Source: Nocardioides insulae DSM 17944
GTDB lineage: Bacteria; Actinomycetota; Actinomycetes; Propionibacteriales; Nocardioidaceae
Direction: 5' to 3'
DNA: 64,000 bases
Assembly: GCF_000422825.1 (NCBI RefSeq)
Contig: NZ_AUGU01000013.1
Span: 558,001 to 622,000, forward strand
The notes under the pieces are model-generated. The model had not been told where the DNA came from and did not search any database. It was given only the letters and a program-made list of their open reading frames with translations. The position numbers were made by a program, and so were the translations under genes. Shown one piece after another: positions 9,275-18,280 of this stretch. How positions within the stretch are numbered: position 1 is the stretch's first letter; each line of letters starts with the position of its first letter.

Positions 9275-11842
9275 ATGAGCACCGGTGCCGGACCGGACCC
9301 GATGGACCGAGGGATCAACCCGCTGGACCCCTGGCGGCTGATCGAGACGAGCTACCGCACCGACAACGTCGGGCTGACCGAGACCCTGTTCTCGGTGGCC
9401 AACGGCTACCTCGGCATGCGCGGCAACCCCGAGGAGGGGCGGCCGGCGTACTCCCATGGCACCTACGTCAACGGGTTCCACGAGACCTGGCCGATCCGGC
9501 ACGCGGAGGCGGCCTTCGGCTTCGCGCGCACCGGCCAGACCATCGTCAACGTGCCCGACGCCAAGGTCATGAAGATCTACGTCGACGACGAGCCGCTGAC
9601 CTTCGGGACCGCCGACCTCGAGCACTACGAGCGGGTGCTCGACTTCCGCGACGGCATCCTGCGGCGCAGCCTGATCTGGCGCACCCCGTCGGGCAAGCAG
9701 GTGCGGATCGACTCGACCCGGATGGTCTCGATGACCCAGCGTCACCTGGCCCTGTTCACCCTCGAGGTGACCATGCTGTCGGGGGACGCACCGATCGTGA
9801 TCTCCTCCCAACTGCTCAACCGGCAGGACGGCAAGGACGAGTACAACCACCCGACCGCGGGTGCCGGTTTCGACCCGCGCAAGGCAGCCGGCTTCGATGA
9901 CCGGGTGCTGGTGCCGCAGCACTCCTTCGCCGCCGAGGACCGGATGGGCCTGGGCTACCGGTGCACCAACTCCGGGATGACCCTCGCGGTCGCCGCCGAC
10001 CACCGCATCGAGACCATGGACACCGTCGACACGGTGGCGCGGGCCGACGACGACCTGACCAAGGTGGTCTACCGCGTCGACGCCTCCGAGGGCCGCACCC
10101 TGCGGCTGGAGAAGACCGTCACCTACCACACCTCACGCGGTGTTCCGGTGCGTGAGCTGCGCGATCGGTGCGACCGCACCCTGGACCGGGTGGCCCAGCA
10201 CGGGGTCGCCTACTACCACGCCGATCAGCGCGCCTGGTACGACGACTTCTGGGCCCGCTCGGACGTCGAACTGCTCGGCGACACCCGCGAACAGCAGGCG
10301 ATGCAGCAGGCCATCCGGTTCAACCTGTTCTCCCTCGCCCAGGCCAGCGCACGCACCGACGGGCTCGGCGTCCCCGCGAAGGGGGTGACCGGGAGCGGCT
10401 ATGAGGGCCACTACTTCTGGGACACCGAGGTCTACGTGATCCCGTTCCTCACCTACACCCAGCCGAGCGTGGCCCGCAACGCCCTGCACTTCCGCTCGGT
10501 GATGCTCCCGGCCGCGCGCGAACGGGCCGGGGAGATGGCCCAGCACGGCGCGCTCTTCCCCTGGCGCACGATCAGCGGCGAGGAGGCCTCGGCGTACTAC
10601 GCCGCCGGCACCGCCCAGGTGCACATCGACGCCGACATCAGCTTCGCGCTCACCAAGTACGCCCTGGCCACCGGCGACCTGGGCTTCATGATCCGGGAGG
10701 GCATCGACATCCTGGTCGAGACCTCCCGGATGTGGGCCGACCTGGGGTTCTGGCGGCACAACGGCGAGCCGTCCTTCCACATCCACGGCGTCACCGGTCC
10801 GGACGAGTACACGACCGTGGTGAACAACAACCTGTTCACCAACGTGATGGCCCGCTACAACCTCGAGGCGGCGGTGATCGTGGTCGGGATGATCAAGGAG
10901 CGCAACCCGGTCGAGTTCGAGCAGGTCGTCTCCCGGCTCTCCCTCACCGAGGCCGAGGTGGAGGAGTGGCAGCGCTGTGCGGAGGGCATGCACATCCCCT
11001 TCGACGACCGACTCGGCATCCACCCCCAGGACGACTTCTTCCTCGAGCGGGAGGTCTGGGACCTGCCCAACACGCCGCCCGAGACCCGGCCGCTGCTGCT
11101 GCACTATCACCCGCTGGTGATCTACCGGTTCCAGGTCCTCAAGCAGGCCGACGTCGTCCTGGCCCTCTTCCTCCAGGGAGACCGGTTCACGCTGGAGCAG
11201 AAGCGCGCCGACTTCGAGTACTACGACCCGATCACCACCGGCGACTCCAGCCTCTCCGCCGTCGTGCAGTCGATCATCGCCGCCGAGGTGGGGCATCATC
11301 ACGTCGCCCTGGACTACTTCCACGACGCGCTCTACCTGGACCTGATGAACAGCCACGGCAACACCGTCGACGGCATGCACATCGCCTCCTGCGGAGGCAT
11401 CTGGAGTGCGCTGGTCTTCGGCTTCGGCGGCCTGCGCGACCACCGCGGCGTGCTCACCGTCGACCCGCGACTGCCCGAGGACTGGCCCGGGCTGCGGTAC
11501 CGGCTGACCTGGCGCGGCACCCGGCTGCTGGTCGAGCTCACCCAGGACCAGGTCTCCTTCACCGTCGACGAGGTCGCCCCCGGGAGTGAGGGTCGGACCG
11601 AACTCACCGTGCGCGGCGAGTGGTACGAGGTCACCGCCGAGGCTCCGGTCGTCGTACCGCTGGCGCATCAGGGGCCCCGGGCCGACGGGCGGTTGCCGGA
11701 CCGACCCGTCGTCGGCGGATTGCGCCCGGACGGCAGCCGGATCACGTCCTCGGTGCCCGAACCGGTCGCGGTGCCCGAGAACCCGGAGACGACCGGTGAG
11801 CTGCCGGTCTACACCCCCGAGGGCCAGCCGCCGATGGTCTGA
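9275..11842 (+). CDS. Glycoside hydrolase family 65 disaccharide phosphorylase
   Basis: 855 residues. GH65 enzymes split alpha-linked glucobioses (maltose, trehalose, kojibiose, nigerose) with phosphate, inverting to beta-glucose 1-phosphate. The order is N-terminal beta-sandwich, (alpha/alpha)6 barrel and short C-terminal beta domain. Landmarks are YFWDTEVYV (WDTE at residues 382-385) and GVTGPDEYTTVVNNN, whose Glu near residue 511 fits the general acid of the family. It has GAGGAGC about 7 nt before the ATG and follows the HAD gene by 89 nt, probably in one transcript. Substrate (maltose versus trehalose or others) cannot be decided from sequence alone; the roughly 100-residue Pro-rich C-terminal part is longer than I expect for the family. 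Confidence 0.9.
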   Translation: MSTGAGPDPMDRGINPLDPWRLIETSYRTDNVGLTETLFSVANGYLGMRGNPEEGRPAYSHGTYVNGFHETWPIRHAEAAFGFARTGQTIVNVPDAKVMKIYVDDEPLTFGTADLEHYERVLDFRDGILRRSLIWRTPSGKQVRIDSTRMVSMTQRHLALFTLEVTMLSGDAPIVISSQLLNRQDGKDEYNHPTAGAGFDPRKAAGFDDRVLVPQHSFAAEDRMGLGYRCTNSGMTLAVAADHRIETMDTVDTVARADDDLTKVVYRVDASEGRTLRLEKTVTYHTSRGVPVRELRDRCDRTLDRVAQHGVAYYHADQRAWYDDFWARSDVELLGDTREQQAMQQAIRFNLFSLAQASARTDGLGVPAKGVTGSGYEGHYFWDTEVYVIPFLTYTQPSVARNALHFRSVMLPAARERAGEMAQHGALFPWRTISGEEASAYYAAGTAQVHIDADISFALTKYALATGDLGFMIREGIDILVETSRMWADLGFWRHNGEPSFHIHGVTGPDEYTTVVNNNLFTNVMARYNLEAAVIVVGMIKERNPVEFEQVVSRLSLTEAEVEEWQRCAEGMHIPFDDRLGIHPQDDFFLEREVWDLPNTPPETRPLLLHYHPLVIYRFQVLKQADVVLALFLQGDRFTLEQKRADFEYYDPITTGDSSLSAVVQSIIAAEVGHHHVALDYFHDALYLDLMNSHGNTVDGMHIASCGGIWSALVFGFGGLRDHRGVLTVDPRLPEDWPGLRYRLTWRGTRLLVELTQDQVSFTVDEVAPGSEGRTELTVRGEWYEVTAEAPVVVPLAHQGPRADGRLPDRPVVGGLRPDGSRITSSVPEPVAVPENPETTGELPVYTPEGQPPMV

Positions 11843-11854
11843 CCCCGACGCGCC

Positions 11855-11882
11855 TGTGGGGCGGCCACCCCGCCGCCCCACA
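11855..11882. terminator. Bidirectional terminator between GH65 and BNR genes
   Basis: 10-bp perfect stem (tgtggggcgg with ccgccccaca), 8-nt loop, centred in the 48-nt gap between two convergent genes. Confidence 0.7.
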
Positions 11883-11890
11883 CACTGCGG

Positions 11891-12964
11891 CTACACCACT
11901 CCGGCACGCACCACCATCACGTCGGGGAGGTCGCTGAACAGCTGGCTCCAGGTCTCCCCGGCGTCCGCCGAGCCCCACACCGAGCCGTTGCGGGCGCCGA
12001 AGTAGAGGCCCGCCGAAGCGTGCGTGTCGGTGCACATCGCATCGCGCATCACACCCACGTAGAAGCGGTCCGGCAGGCCCTTGCCGAGCGCCTCCCAGCT
12101 CTCCCCGGCATCGGTGGAGCGCCAGACCCGCGCCTTGGCCTCCGGCGGGTAGCGTCCTTCGGCGCCGCTGAGCGGGAAGAGGTAGACGGTGTCCGGGTCG
12201 TGCGGGTGGACCACCACCGGGAACCCGAAGTCGGACGGCAGCCCGTCCGCGATCGAGACCCAGGAGCCGCCCTCGTCCTCGGAGCGGTAGACGCCGCCGT
12301 GGTTCTGGGCGAAGAGTCGCTCGGGGCGGCTCGGGTGACGCGCGACCTTGTGGACGCACTGCCCGAACTCGGGGTACTGCTCCCCCTCCGGCATGAACTC
12401 CGCCCGGATCCCCTGGTTGCGCGGGCGCCAGGACCCACCGCCGTCGGTGGTCTGGTAGACCCCTCCGGTCGAGAGGGCGGCGGTGAGGGACGACGGGTCG
12501 CCGGGGTGGGGCAACAGGGTGTGGAAGGCCTGACCGCCGAAGCCCGCGGCCCACTCCGGACGGTGGGGGTGGTCCCACAGTGCCCGCTCGAGCTCGAAGC
12601 TCTCCCCGCCGTCGGTCGAGCGGAAGATCGCCCCGGGCTCGGTGCCGGCCCATAGGACGCCGTCCTCGGGTCCGCGCTGGAGCTGCCAGACCCGTTCGAC
12701 ACTGGCCTCGATGTCGTCCGGGAAGGCGACCCTGGCCTCCTCCCAGGTCTGGCCGAGATCCGCCGAGCGCCGGACCAACGGCCCCAGCCACATCGACGAG
12801 GCGCCGGCGTACAGCCGGGGTGGACTGGCGGCGGTGTCGACCAGACAGGAGTAGACCTCCTCCATGTCGAAGTGGGGCCCGCGCAGGTCCCAGTCCTGGC
12901 GAGCGTCGTCGGAGGTGGCGATCCAGAGTCCCTTGCGGGTCCCGATCATCAGCACTGTCGTCAT
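11891..12964 (-). CDS. BNR/sialidase-type beta-propeller protein
   Basis: 357 residues made of repeated blades. Repeated Ser/Asp-box-like units are easy to see: RRSADLGQTWEEA, FRSTDGGESFELE, YQTTDGGGSWRPR, YRSEDEGGSWVSI, WRSTDAGESWEAL and WGSADAGETWSQL, about 50 residues apart. This is the pattern of WD40/YVTN/BNR-like exo-alpha-sialidase and photosystem-assembly propellers. No signal peptide is present at the chosen ATG (MTTVLMIGTRKG), so it is likely cytosolic, which argues against a secreted sialidase. The start has GGGGAG five bases upstream. Function is unknown; homologues are usually annotated only as glycosyl hydrolase or sialidase. Confidence 0.75.
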   Translation of the reverse strand: MTTVLMIGTRKGLWIATSDDARQDWDLRGPHFDMEEVYSCLVDTAASPPRLYAGASSMWLGPLVRRSADLGQTWEEARVAFPDDIEASVERVWQLQRGPEDGVLWAGTEPGAIFRSTDGGESFELERALWDHPHRPEWAAGFGGQAFHTLLPHPGDPSSLTAALSTGGVYQTTDGGGSWRPRNQGIRAEFMPEGEQYPEFGQCVHKVARHPSRPERLFAQNHGGVYRSEDEGGSWVSIADGLPSDFGFPVVVHPHDPDTVYLFPLSGAEGRYPPEAKARVWRSTDAGESWEALGKGLPDRFYVGVMRDAMCTDTHASAGLYFGARNGSVWGSADAGETWSQLFSDLPDVMVVRAGVV

Positions 12965-13011
12965 GTCTGCTCCCCGTCCGGACACGCTTCGTCCCGCCCT
13001 CGGCCACCTCC

Positions 13012-13017
13012 TAGGGT
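13012..13017 (+). promoter_or_regulatory. -10 box of the EamA gene (leaderless)
   Basis: TAGGGT ending 6 nt before the GTG start, within the 59-nt divergent gap to the BNR gene. Confidence 0.5.
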
Positions 13018-13023
13018 GGACCG

Positions 13024-13926
13024 GTGACCGGACCGACGCCACCCCGTAGCGTCGGCGGACGGGTGAAATCTGCCGGCCGTGCGGGCGGTTCGCCGGTGCT
13101 GCTGGTGCTCATCGGTATCGTGTCGCTCCAGTTCGGCGCGGGCCTGGCCAAGACCTTCTTCGAGGAGGCCTCCCCCACCACGCTGGTCTGGATGCGCCTG
13201 CTGTGCGGCTCGGTCGTGCTGCTCGCCCTCGCCCGTCCGCGGCTGCGCGGACACAGCGGCACGGACTGGCTGGTGGTGGTCGGGTTCGGCACCTGTCTGG
13301 CCCTGATGAACTGGGCCATCTACCACTCCTTCGCCCGACTCCCGCTCGGCATCGCGGTCACCATCGAGTTCCTCGGGCCGCTGAGCGTCGCGCTCTTCGG
13401 ATCGCGGCGCCGCCGCGACCTGCTCTGGGTCGTCCTGGCGGGGCTCGGTGTCCTGCTGCTCGGCTTCGAACGGACCTCCCTGGACCCGCTCGGCGTCGCC
13501 TTCGCCCTGCTCGCCGCCACCGCCTGGGCCGCCTACATCCTGCTCTCGGCGCAGACCGGGCGACGCTGGGAGGGGGTCGACGGCCTCGCCCTCGCCAGCA
13601 CCGTCGGCGCGCTCCTCATCCTCCCGCTGGTGCTCGGCCGGTACGCCGAGGAGCTGGCCTCGCCGCAGGTGTGGCTGATCGGTGCCGTGGTCGGGCTGCT
13701 CGCCTCGGTGGTGCCCTACAGCTGCGAACTGGTGGCCTTGCGCCAGATGCGCCCGCCCGTCTTCGGCATCCTGATGAGCCTCGAGCCCGCCGCCGCTGCG
13801 CTGGTGGGCGTCGTCGTGCTCGGGGAACTGCTCGGACCCTTGCAGTGGCTCGCGTTGGCCTGCGTCATGACAGCCAGCATCGGCGCCACCCGCAGCGGCG
13901 GCCGTCCGCAGCAGCTCACCGGGTGA
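13024..13926 (+). CDS. EamA-family (DMT) transporter, RhtA-like
   Basis: 300 residues with ten predicted hydrophobic helices in two EamA repeats (first about 25-145, second about 150-290), the arrangement of the drug/metabolite transporter superfamily. The sequence resembles the threonine/homoserine exporter RhtA branch (GIVSLQFGAGLAKTFFEEA near the N-terminus; EPAAAALVGVVVLGE in repeat two), so export of amino acids or related metabolites is likely but not proven. Start is GTG, without a good Shine-Dalgarno. It is a single-gene unit, convergent with the ECF operon. Confidence 0.85.
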   Translation: MTGPTPPRSVGGRVKSAGRAGGSPVLLVLIGIVSLQFGAGLAKTFFEEASPTTLVWMRLLCGSVVLLALARPRLRGHSGTDWLVVVGFGTCLALMNWAIYHSFARLPLGIAVTIEFLGPLSVALFGSRRRRDLLWVVLAGLGVLLLGFERTSLDPLGVAFALLAATAWAAYILLSAQTGRRWEGVDGLALASTVGALLILPLVLGRYAEELASPQVWLIGAVVGLLASVVPYSCELVALRQMRPPVFGILMSLEPAAAALVGVVVLGELLGPLQWLALACVMTASIGATRSGGRPQQLTG

Positions 13927-13976
13927 CTCCTACCGACGCCGGACGTGGTCGGCCGGCCCGCCCAGGACTGCTGGCG

Positions 13977-14852
13977 TCAGCTCGCGTCCGGGCGGTCGGT
14001 GGCCTCGCCCGCGCCGACCGGGACCACGGAGTCGGTCGGGGCGACGACGCCGGTCACGGTGGCGCGTCGGGCGGCGCGACGGAGCGTGGTCAGGATCGGC
14101 GGGCCGAGCACGATGACGGCGATGGCAGTGGTGATCGCGCGGCCGGTGTCATAGCTGCCGGTCGAGGTGACCAGGGTGTAGCGCAGGAAGGTGGTGAGGT
14201 TGTCCCAGAACGACGCCGACGGGTCGAAGGCCAGGTCGGAGGAGTCCTGGCCGGGCACGACCACGCCGGCGAGCAGCGGCCACCCCTGCAGGTTGAGCAG
14301 CAGTCCGTACAAGTACGACGACACCACGGCGTACCCCGCCAGCAGGGCGATCTCCATCCGTCCGGTCGCCCGCGGGAGCAGACCGGCACCCAGGCCGACC
14401 CAGGCGGCGACGAGCATCTGGTAGGGCAGCCACGGCCCCACCCCGGCCGCGACCAGTGCGCTCGCGAACAGCGACGTACAGCCCAGCAGGAACCCGAAGC
14501 CCGGCCCGAAGACCCGGCCCGCGAGGATGAGCAGGAAGAAGACCAGCTCTACCCCCGCGGTGCCGGCGGAGAGAGCGCGCAGGACGGCGTTCACGGCGCT
14601 GAGGACCCCGAGGATCGCCAGCACCCTGGCGTCCAGCCCGCCCTCCCCGATCTCGGCGAGGCAGACCAGGATCACGACCGGGAGCAGCAGCAGGAAGACG
14701 AAGGGCGGCTGGACGACGGCCTCACCGGGCCGGTGCACGATCAGTGGCCACAGGAGCATCAGCAGGCCGCCGATCGAGGCAGCGCCGATGACCATCGCCG
14801 ACCGGCGCGACAGGCGGACGGCCGGGGGATGGCGGGCGGCGTCCCGGCTCAT
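13977..14852 (-). CDS. ECF transporter S component (substrate-binding membrane subunit)
   Basis: 291 residues with about six membrane helices: LLMLLWPLIV, FVFLLLLPVVILVCLAE, VLAILGVLSAVNAV, VFFLLILAGRVFGPGFGFLLG, ALVAAGVGPWLPYQMLVAAWVGLGAG-like, and a C-terminal TTAIAVIVLGPPILTTL. The layout matches the vitamin-binding S component of energy-coupling factor importers. It is the last gene of the five-gene set behind a cobalamin riboswitch; its ATG overlaps the ATPase stop by 4 nt. The riboswitch points to cobalamin or a precursor as substrate; the sequence itself does not name it. Confidence 0.85.
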   Translation of the reverse strand: MSRDAARHPPAVRLSRRSAMVIGAASIGGLLMLLWPLIVHRPGEAVVQPPFVFLLLLPVVILVCLAEIGEGGLDARVLAILGVLSAVNAVLRALSAGTAGVELVFFLLILAGRVFGPGFGFLLGCTSLFASALVAAGVGPWLPYQMLVAAWVGLGAGLLPRATGRMEIALLAGYAVVSSYLYGLLLNLQGWPLLAGVVVPGQDSSDLAFDPSASFWDNLTTFLRYTLVTSTGSYDTGRAITTAIAVIVLGPPILTTLRRAARRATVTGVVAPTDSVVPVGAGEATDRPDAS

Positions 14853-16468
14853 CGCGAGTCCCCCCGGCCGGTGCCGGCGGCAGTCCGCGCGGCGACCACC
14901 TCGTCGACCCGCAGCCAGGGTGCACCGAGCACCTTCATGACCTGCGGCGCGAACGCGGGTGACTCGGCCACCACGCGGCGTACCTCACCGTGCGAGACGA
15001 CCTCGCCGTCGGCGAGTACGACGACCTGCCCGGCGACCTGCGCGACGAACTCGACGTCGTGGGTCGCCACCAGGATCGCGCGCCCGGCACCGGCGAGTTC
15101 GCCGAGCAGGACCGCCAGGGCGTGCTTGGCGGCGTAGTCGAGCCCGCGGGTGGGCTCGTCGAGGAGGAGCACCGGCGGATCGCCGGCGAGCACCAGGGCG
15201 AGGGCGAGCGCCAACCGCTGTCCCTCGGAGAGATCGCGCGGGTGCTGGTCGTCCGGGATCCCCGGCACCAGCCGGTCCAACACGGCACGGGTGCCCGGCC
15301 CGCCGGCGTCGCACTCCTCCCCCACGGTCTCCAGGTAGAGCAGGTCGGCGGCGTTCTGCGGCAGCAGTCCGACGTGGTGGCGGCGCTGGTCCGGGGGCAG
15401 CGCTCCCGGGTCGAGGGCGACGGAGTCACGCCCGGTGACCCGCACCCTGCCCGAGGTACGGGTGAGACCACCCTGGAGGGTCCACAGCAGGGTGGACTTG
15501 CCGGAACCGTTGCGGCCCATCAGGGCGGTCACCTCACCCGGCCGCAGCGCCAGGTCCGCGTGGCGCAGCACCGGACGCCGCCCGCGGGCGATGACCAGCC
15601 CCTCCGCCTCCAGGGTCGGTGCGGCGTCGGCGGTGGTCTGCGGGTCGGGCGGCGAGCCGAGCGACAGCGCCCGCGCCCGGCGGCGCGCCTCACGCACGGT
15701 CAACGGCAGCGGGGACCACCCCAGTCGCCGGCCCAGTTCCACGATCGGGGGGACGACGGGGCTCACCGCCAGCAGGTCGGCGGGCTCCCCCACCTGTACG
15801 CCGCCGCTGCGGTCGAGCAGCACCATCCGGTCGGCGAACGGCACCACCCGCTCCAGGCGGTGTTCGGCCAGGAGCACCGTCGTGCCGACGTCGTGCACCA
15901 GCCTGGTCAGCGTGGCCAGCACCTCCTCGGCCGCGGTGGGGTCCAGAGCGCTGGTGGGTTCGTCCAGGACGAGGACCCGCGGATGCATGGTGAGGACGGC
16001 CCCGATCGCGACCCGCTGCTGCTGCCCTCCGGACAGGGTGCGCAGGTCGCGGTCGCGGAGAGCGGCGATGCCGAGCAGGTCGAGGGTCTCCTCGACCCGG
16101 CGACGCATCGTCTCCGGCGGCAGGCCGAGCTGCTCCATCCCGTAGGCGAGTTCCTCCTCGACGGTGTCGGTGACGAACCCGGCGGCGGGATCCTGGCCGA
16201 CGTACCCGATGCTGCTGGCACGTTCCCGGGGCGGACTGTGCACGATGCTGGCCCCGTCGAGCAGCAGATCACCGTCCAGGGAGCCACCGGTGAAGCGGGG
16301 CACCAGCCCGCAGACCACGCCCAGCAAGGTGGACTTTCCCACGCCGGTCGGGCCACTCACCAGGACCAGCTCGCCCTCCTCCAAGGTGAGATCGACCCCG
16401 TCCAGCACCGTGGTGGGGTTGCCGTGCTCGTCCTCATGACGAAGCGAGATGCCGCGGAGCTCGATCAT
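14849..16468 (-). CDS. ECF transporter ATPase with two fused ATP-binding domains
   Basis: 539 residues, two complete ABC cassettes in one chain, replacing the separate EcfA/EcfA' subunits. First domain: Walker A GPTGVGKST (Lys45), signature LSGGQQQRVAIG, Walker B VLVLDEPTSALD. Second domain (from about residue 300): Walker A GRNGSGKST, a slightly divergent signature DLSEGQRLALALAL, Walker B VLLLDEPTRGLD. It energises uptake together with the T and S components on either side. The frame is open far upstream, but the ATG at 16468 overlaps the T-component stop (ATGA), which fixes the start. Confidence 0.93.
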   Translation of the reverse strand: MIELRGISLRHEDEHGNPTTVLDGVDLTLEEGELVLVSGPTGVGKSTLLGVVCGLVPRFTGGSLDGDLLLDGASIVHSPPRERASSIGYVGQDPAAGFVTDTVEEELAYGMEQLGLPPETMRRRVEETLDLLGIAALRDRDLRTLSGGQQQRVAIGAVLTMHPRVLVLDEPTSALDPTAAEEVLATLTRLVHDVGTTVLLAEHRLERVVPFADRMVLLDRSGGVQVGEPADLLAVSPVVPPIVELGRRLGWSPLPLTVREARRRARALSLGSPPDPQTTADAAPTLEAEGLVIARGRRPVLRHADLALRPGEVTALMGRNGSGKSTLLWTLQGGLTRTSGRVRVTGRDSVALDPGALPPDQRRHHVGLLPQNAADLLYLETVGEECDAGGPGTRAVLDRLVPGIPDDQHPRDLSEGQRLALALALVLAGDPPVLLLDEPTRGLDYAAKHALAVLLGELAGAGRAILVATHDVEFVAQVAGQVVVLADGEVVSHGEVRRVVAESPAFAPQVMKVLGAPWLRVDEVVAARTAAGTGRGDSR

Positions 16469-17631
16469 GCCGCCCCCTGCAGTTCGGGCACCGGCAGGTC
16501 GGCCGCGAGCCGACGCGGCGGCGGTGCCGCCACCGCCGGCACCAGGCCGACGGCCACGCCGGCCAGCGCCGCCAGCGAGACCTGCGGGGCGAGCGTCACA
16601 TCCGGATAGGCGATCGCGAGGTCGTGGTGGGCCACCCACCAGCCCGCCGCCGCCACCGCGAGACCGCTCAGCGTCACGATGCTCTCCGGCCAGCGCCAGG
16701 GGTCGGGTCGGTAGAAGGTGCGGTGCACGCGACGACCGGCGCTGACCAGGCCGGCGATCGCCAGCGCCAGCCCGACCACCAGCAGGGGGCCGGCGAGCAG
16801 TCGCGGGGCGGTCGAGTCGAGGACGGCGTACACGCCCACGCACACGCCGACCAGCCCGGCCAGCATCAGTCCGCCGGTGACGCGGCGCTGGGCCGGGGTG
16901 GCCTCGCCGGCGCGGCCGTAACCGCGGGTGTCCATCCCGGCGGCGAGGGCGAGCGAGCGTTCGAGGGCGTCCTCGAGGACCGGCACCAGGAAACGCCGCA
17001 GCCGACGGGTACGCCGCCCGAAGCCTGTGCTCTCCGGAGCCGGTCGGAGTCGCTGCGCGGCGCGCACCCGCCGGACGCTGTCGGCCAGCTGCGGCAGCAC
17101 GGTCACCGCCACCACCAGCGCGGTGCCGATCTCGTAGAGCGCCGGCGGCACCGAGCGCAGCAGCCGCTTCGGATTGGCCAGCGCGGTGGCCGCGCCCAAG
17201 CAGAGCACGATGGTGCCCAGCCGGAGGCCGTCGTACAGCCCGGAGAGGAGGGCCTCCCTGGTCACCGGGCCGAGCAGGGTGATGCCCAGGGCGAAGTCGG
17301 GCAGCGGGATCTCGGGGAGGTCCCAGATCACCGTGCCGCTGTCGCCGCTACCGAACACGATCCGGAACAGCACCCGGGTGAGCACGATGAACGCCGCCAC
17401 CACGGCATAGAGCTTGAACGCGTTGGCCCAGGGCTGGTCCGAGCGGCGGGCCGCGACGACCAGCGCGGCCACCGCGCACAGCAGGAGCAGCAGCCACGGA
17501 TTGGTCGTCTGGGACGCGTACGCCGCCAGCCCGATCGCCCACAGCCACCACGCCACGGGGTGCAGGTCCCGAGGCAGATGCAGCGCCCGGGCGGACCCGG
17601 GTCGGCGGGAACGCCCGTCCCGGCCGGTCAC
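16465..17631 (-). CDS. ECF transporter T component (EcfT/CbiQ family)
   Basis: 388 residues with an N-terminal membrane region (helices around residues 20-130), a cytosolic coupling section, and further C-terminal helices. The coupling motif ALAAGMDTRGYGR matches the EcfT A-x-R-G signature that contacts the ATPases. It is longer than the roughly 260-residue minimal EcfT because of extra C-terminal membrane helices (GVCVGVYAVLDSTAP onward). Start is GTG; GTGA overlaps the stop of the DUF4430 gene. It links the surface proteins upstream to the A and S components downstream. Confidence 0.88.
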   Translation of the reverse strand: MTGRDGRSRRPGSARALHLPRDLHPVAWWLWAIGLAAYASQTTNPWLLLLLCAVAALVVAARRSDQPWANAFKLYAVVAAFIVLTRVLFRIVFGSGDSGTVIWDLPEIPLPDFALGITLLGPVTREALLSGLYDGLRLGTIVLCLGAATALANPKRLLRSVPPALYEIGTALVVAVTVLPQLADSVRRVRAAQRLRPAPESTGFGRRTRRLRRFLVPVLEDALERSLALAAGMDTRGYGRAGEATPAQRRVTGGLMLAGLVGVCVGVYAVLDSTAPRLLAGPLLVVGLALAIAGLVSAGRRVHRTFYRPDPWRWPESIVTLSGLAVAAAGWWVAHHDLAIAYPDVTLAPQVSLAALAGVAVGLVPAVAAPPPRRLAADLPVPELQGAA

Positions 17632-18278
17632 GACGAGCCCGACCTCCGGCGGACGAGCACGACCACGCCTCCCGCGACGACCAGGACGCCGAGCGCGGCC
17701 GGTGGCACCCAGCCGGGCAGGCCGTTGTCGCTCTCGCCGGTCTCGCCGACCGGCGGTCGGGTCTGCGGGTTGACCGTGCCCTCCCCGGAGACGGCCGGCG
17801 TACCTCCCGGCGCGGCGGCCGGGAGCTCGCGGGTGTTGGTCTGCTGCCAGACCAGTGCGACCGAGTCGCCCGCCTCCACCGGCTGGCTGTAGATACCCAG
17901 GGTGGCGTAGACCCACGGCGCCCCGCCGTCGGAGACGAACAGGGACCAGTAGCGATCGGTCCGCAGGCAGTCGCCGTCGGCCGGCTCGCCGTCGACCTGG
18001 CACAGGAACTCGCGCTGCTGCGGGTGAGGCGTCAGCGTCCAGCCGGCGGCAGCCACGACGTCGCCCGCGGTGCCCGGAGGCGCACAGCCGGTGCCGGCCT
18101 CGACCGCCAGGTCGCCCGGCTCCACCACCACGGTCACCTCGTCGGCTGCGCAGGCCTCGCCCGGCTCCGGCGTGCCGGAGGCGGCGCTCGCCGTACCGAC
18201 CAGCAGGGCACCGGGCAGCAGCGCGCCGGTCAGCAGGGTCGCGGCCCGCACCGCGCGAGGGAGACGGATGGTGGGCAC
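17628..18278 (-). CDS. DUF4430 (transcobalamin C-terminal-like) membrane-anchored surface protein
   Basis: 216 residues. A Sec signal peptide (RLPRAVRAATLLTGALLPG onward, cleavage likely after TASA near residue 33) is followed by a single DUF4430-type domain at about 55-160, with WTLTPHPQQREFLCQVDG, RYWSLFVSDGG and GIYSQPVEAGDSVALVW as the recognisable beta-strand elements. Then comes a Pro/Gly-rich linker and a C-terminal membrane helix (AALGVLVVAGGVVVLV) with an Arg-rich tail, so the domain faces outward. DUF4430 corresponds to the C-terminal domain of transcobalamin and intrinsic factor. The GTG start lies 2 nt after the upstream stop codon. Confidence 0.82.
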   Translation of the reverse strand: MPTIRLPRAVRAATLLTGALLPGALLVGTASAASGTPEPGEACAADEVTVVVEPGDLAVEAGTGCAPPGTAGDVVAAAGWTLTPHPQQREFLCQVDGEPADGDCLRTDRYWSLFVSDGGAPWVYATLGIYSQPVEAGDSVALVWQQTNTRELPAAAPGGTPAVSGEGTVNPQTRPPVGETGESDNGLPGWVPPAALGVLVVAGGVVVLVRRRSGSS

Positions 18279-18280
18279 GG

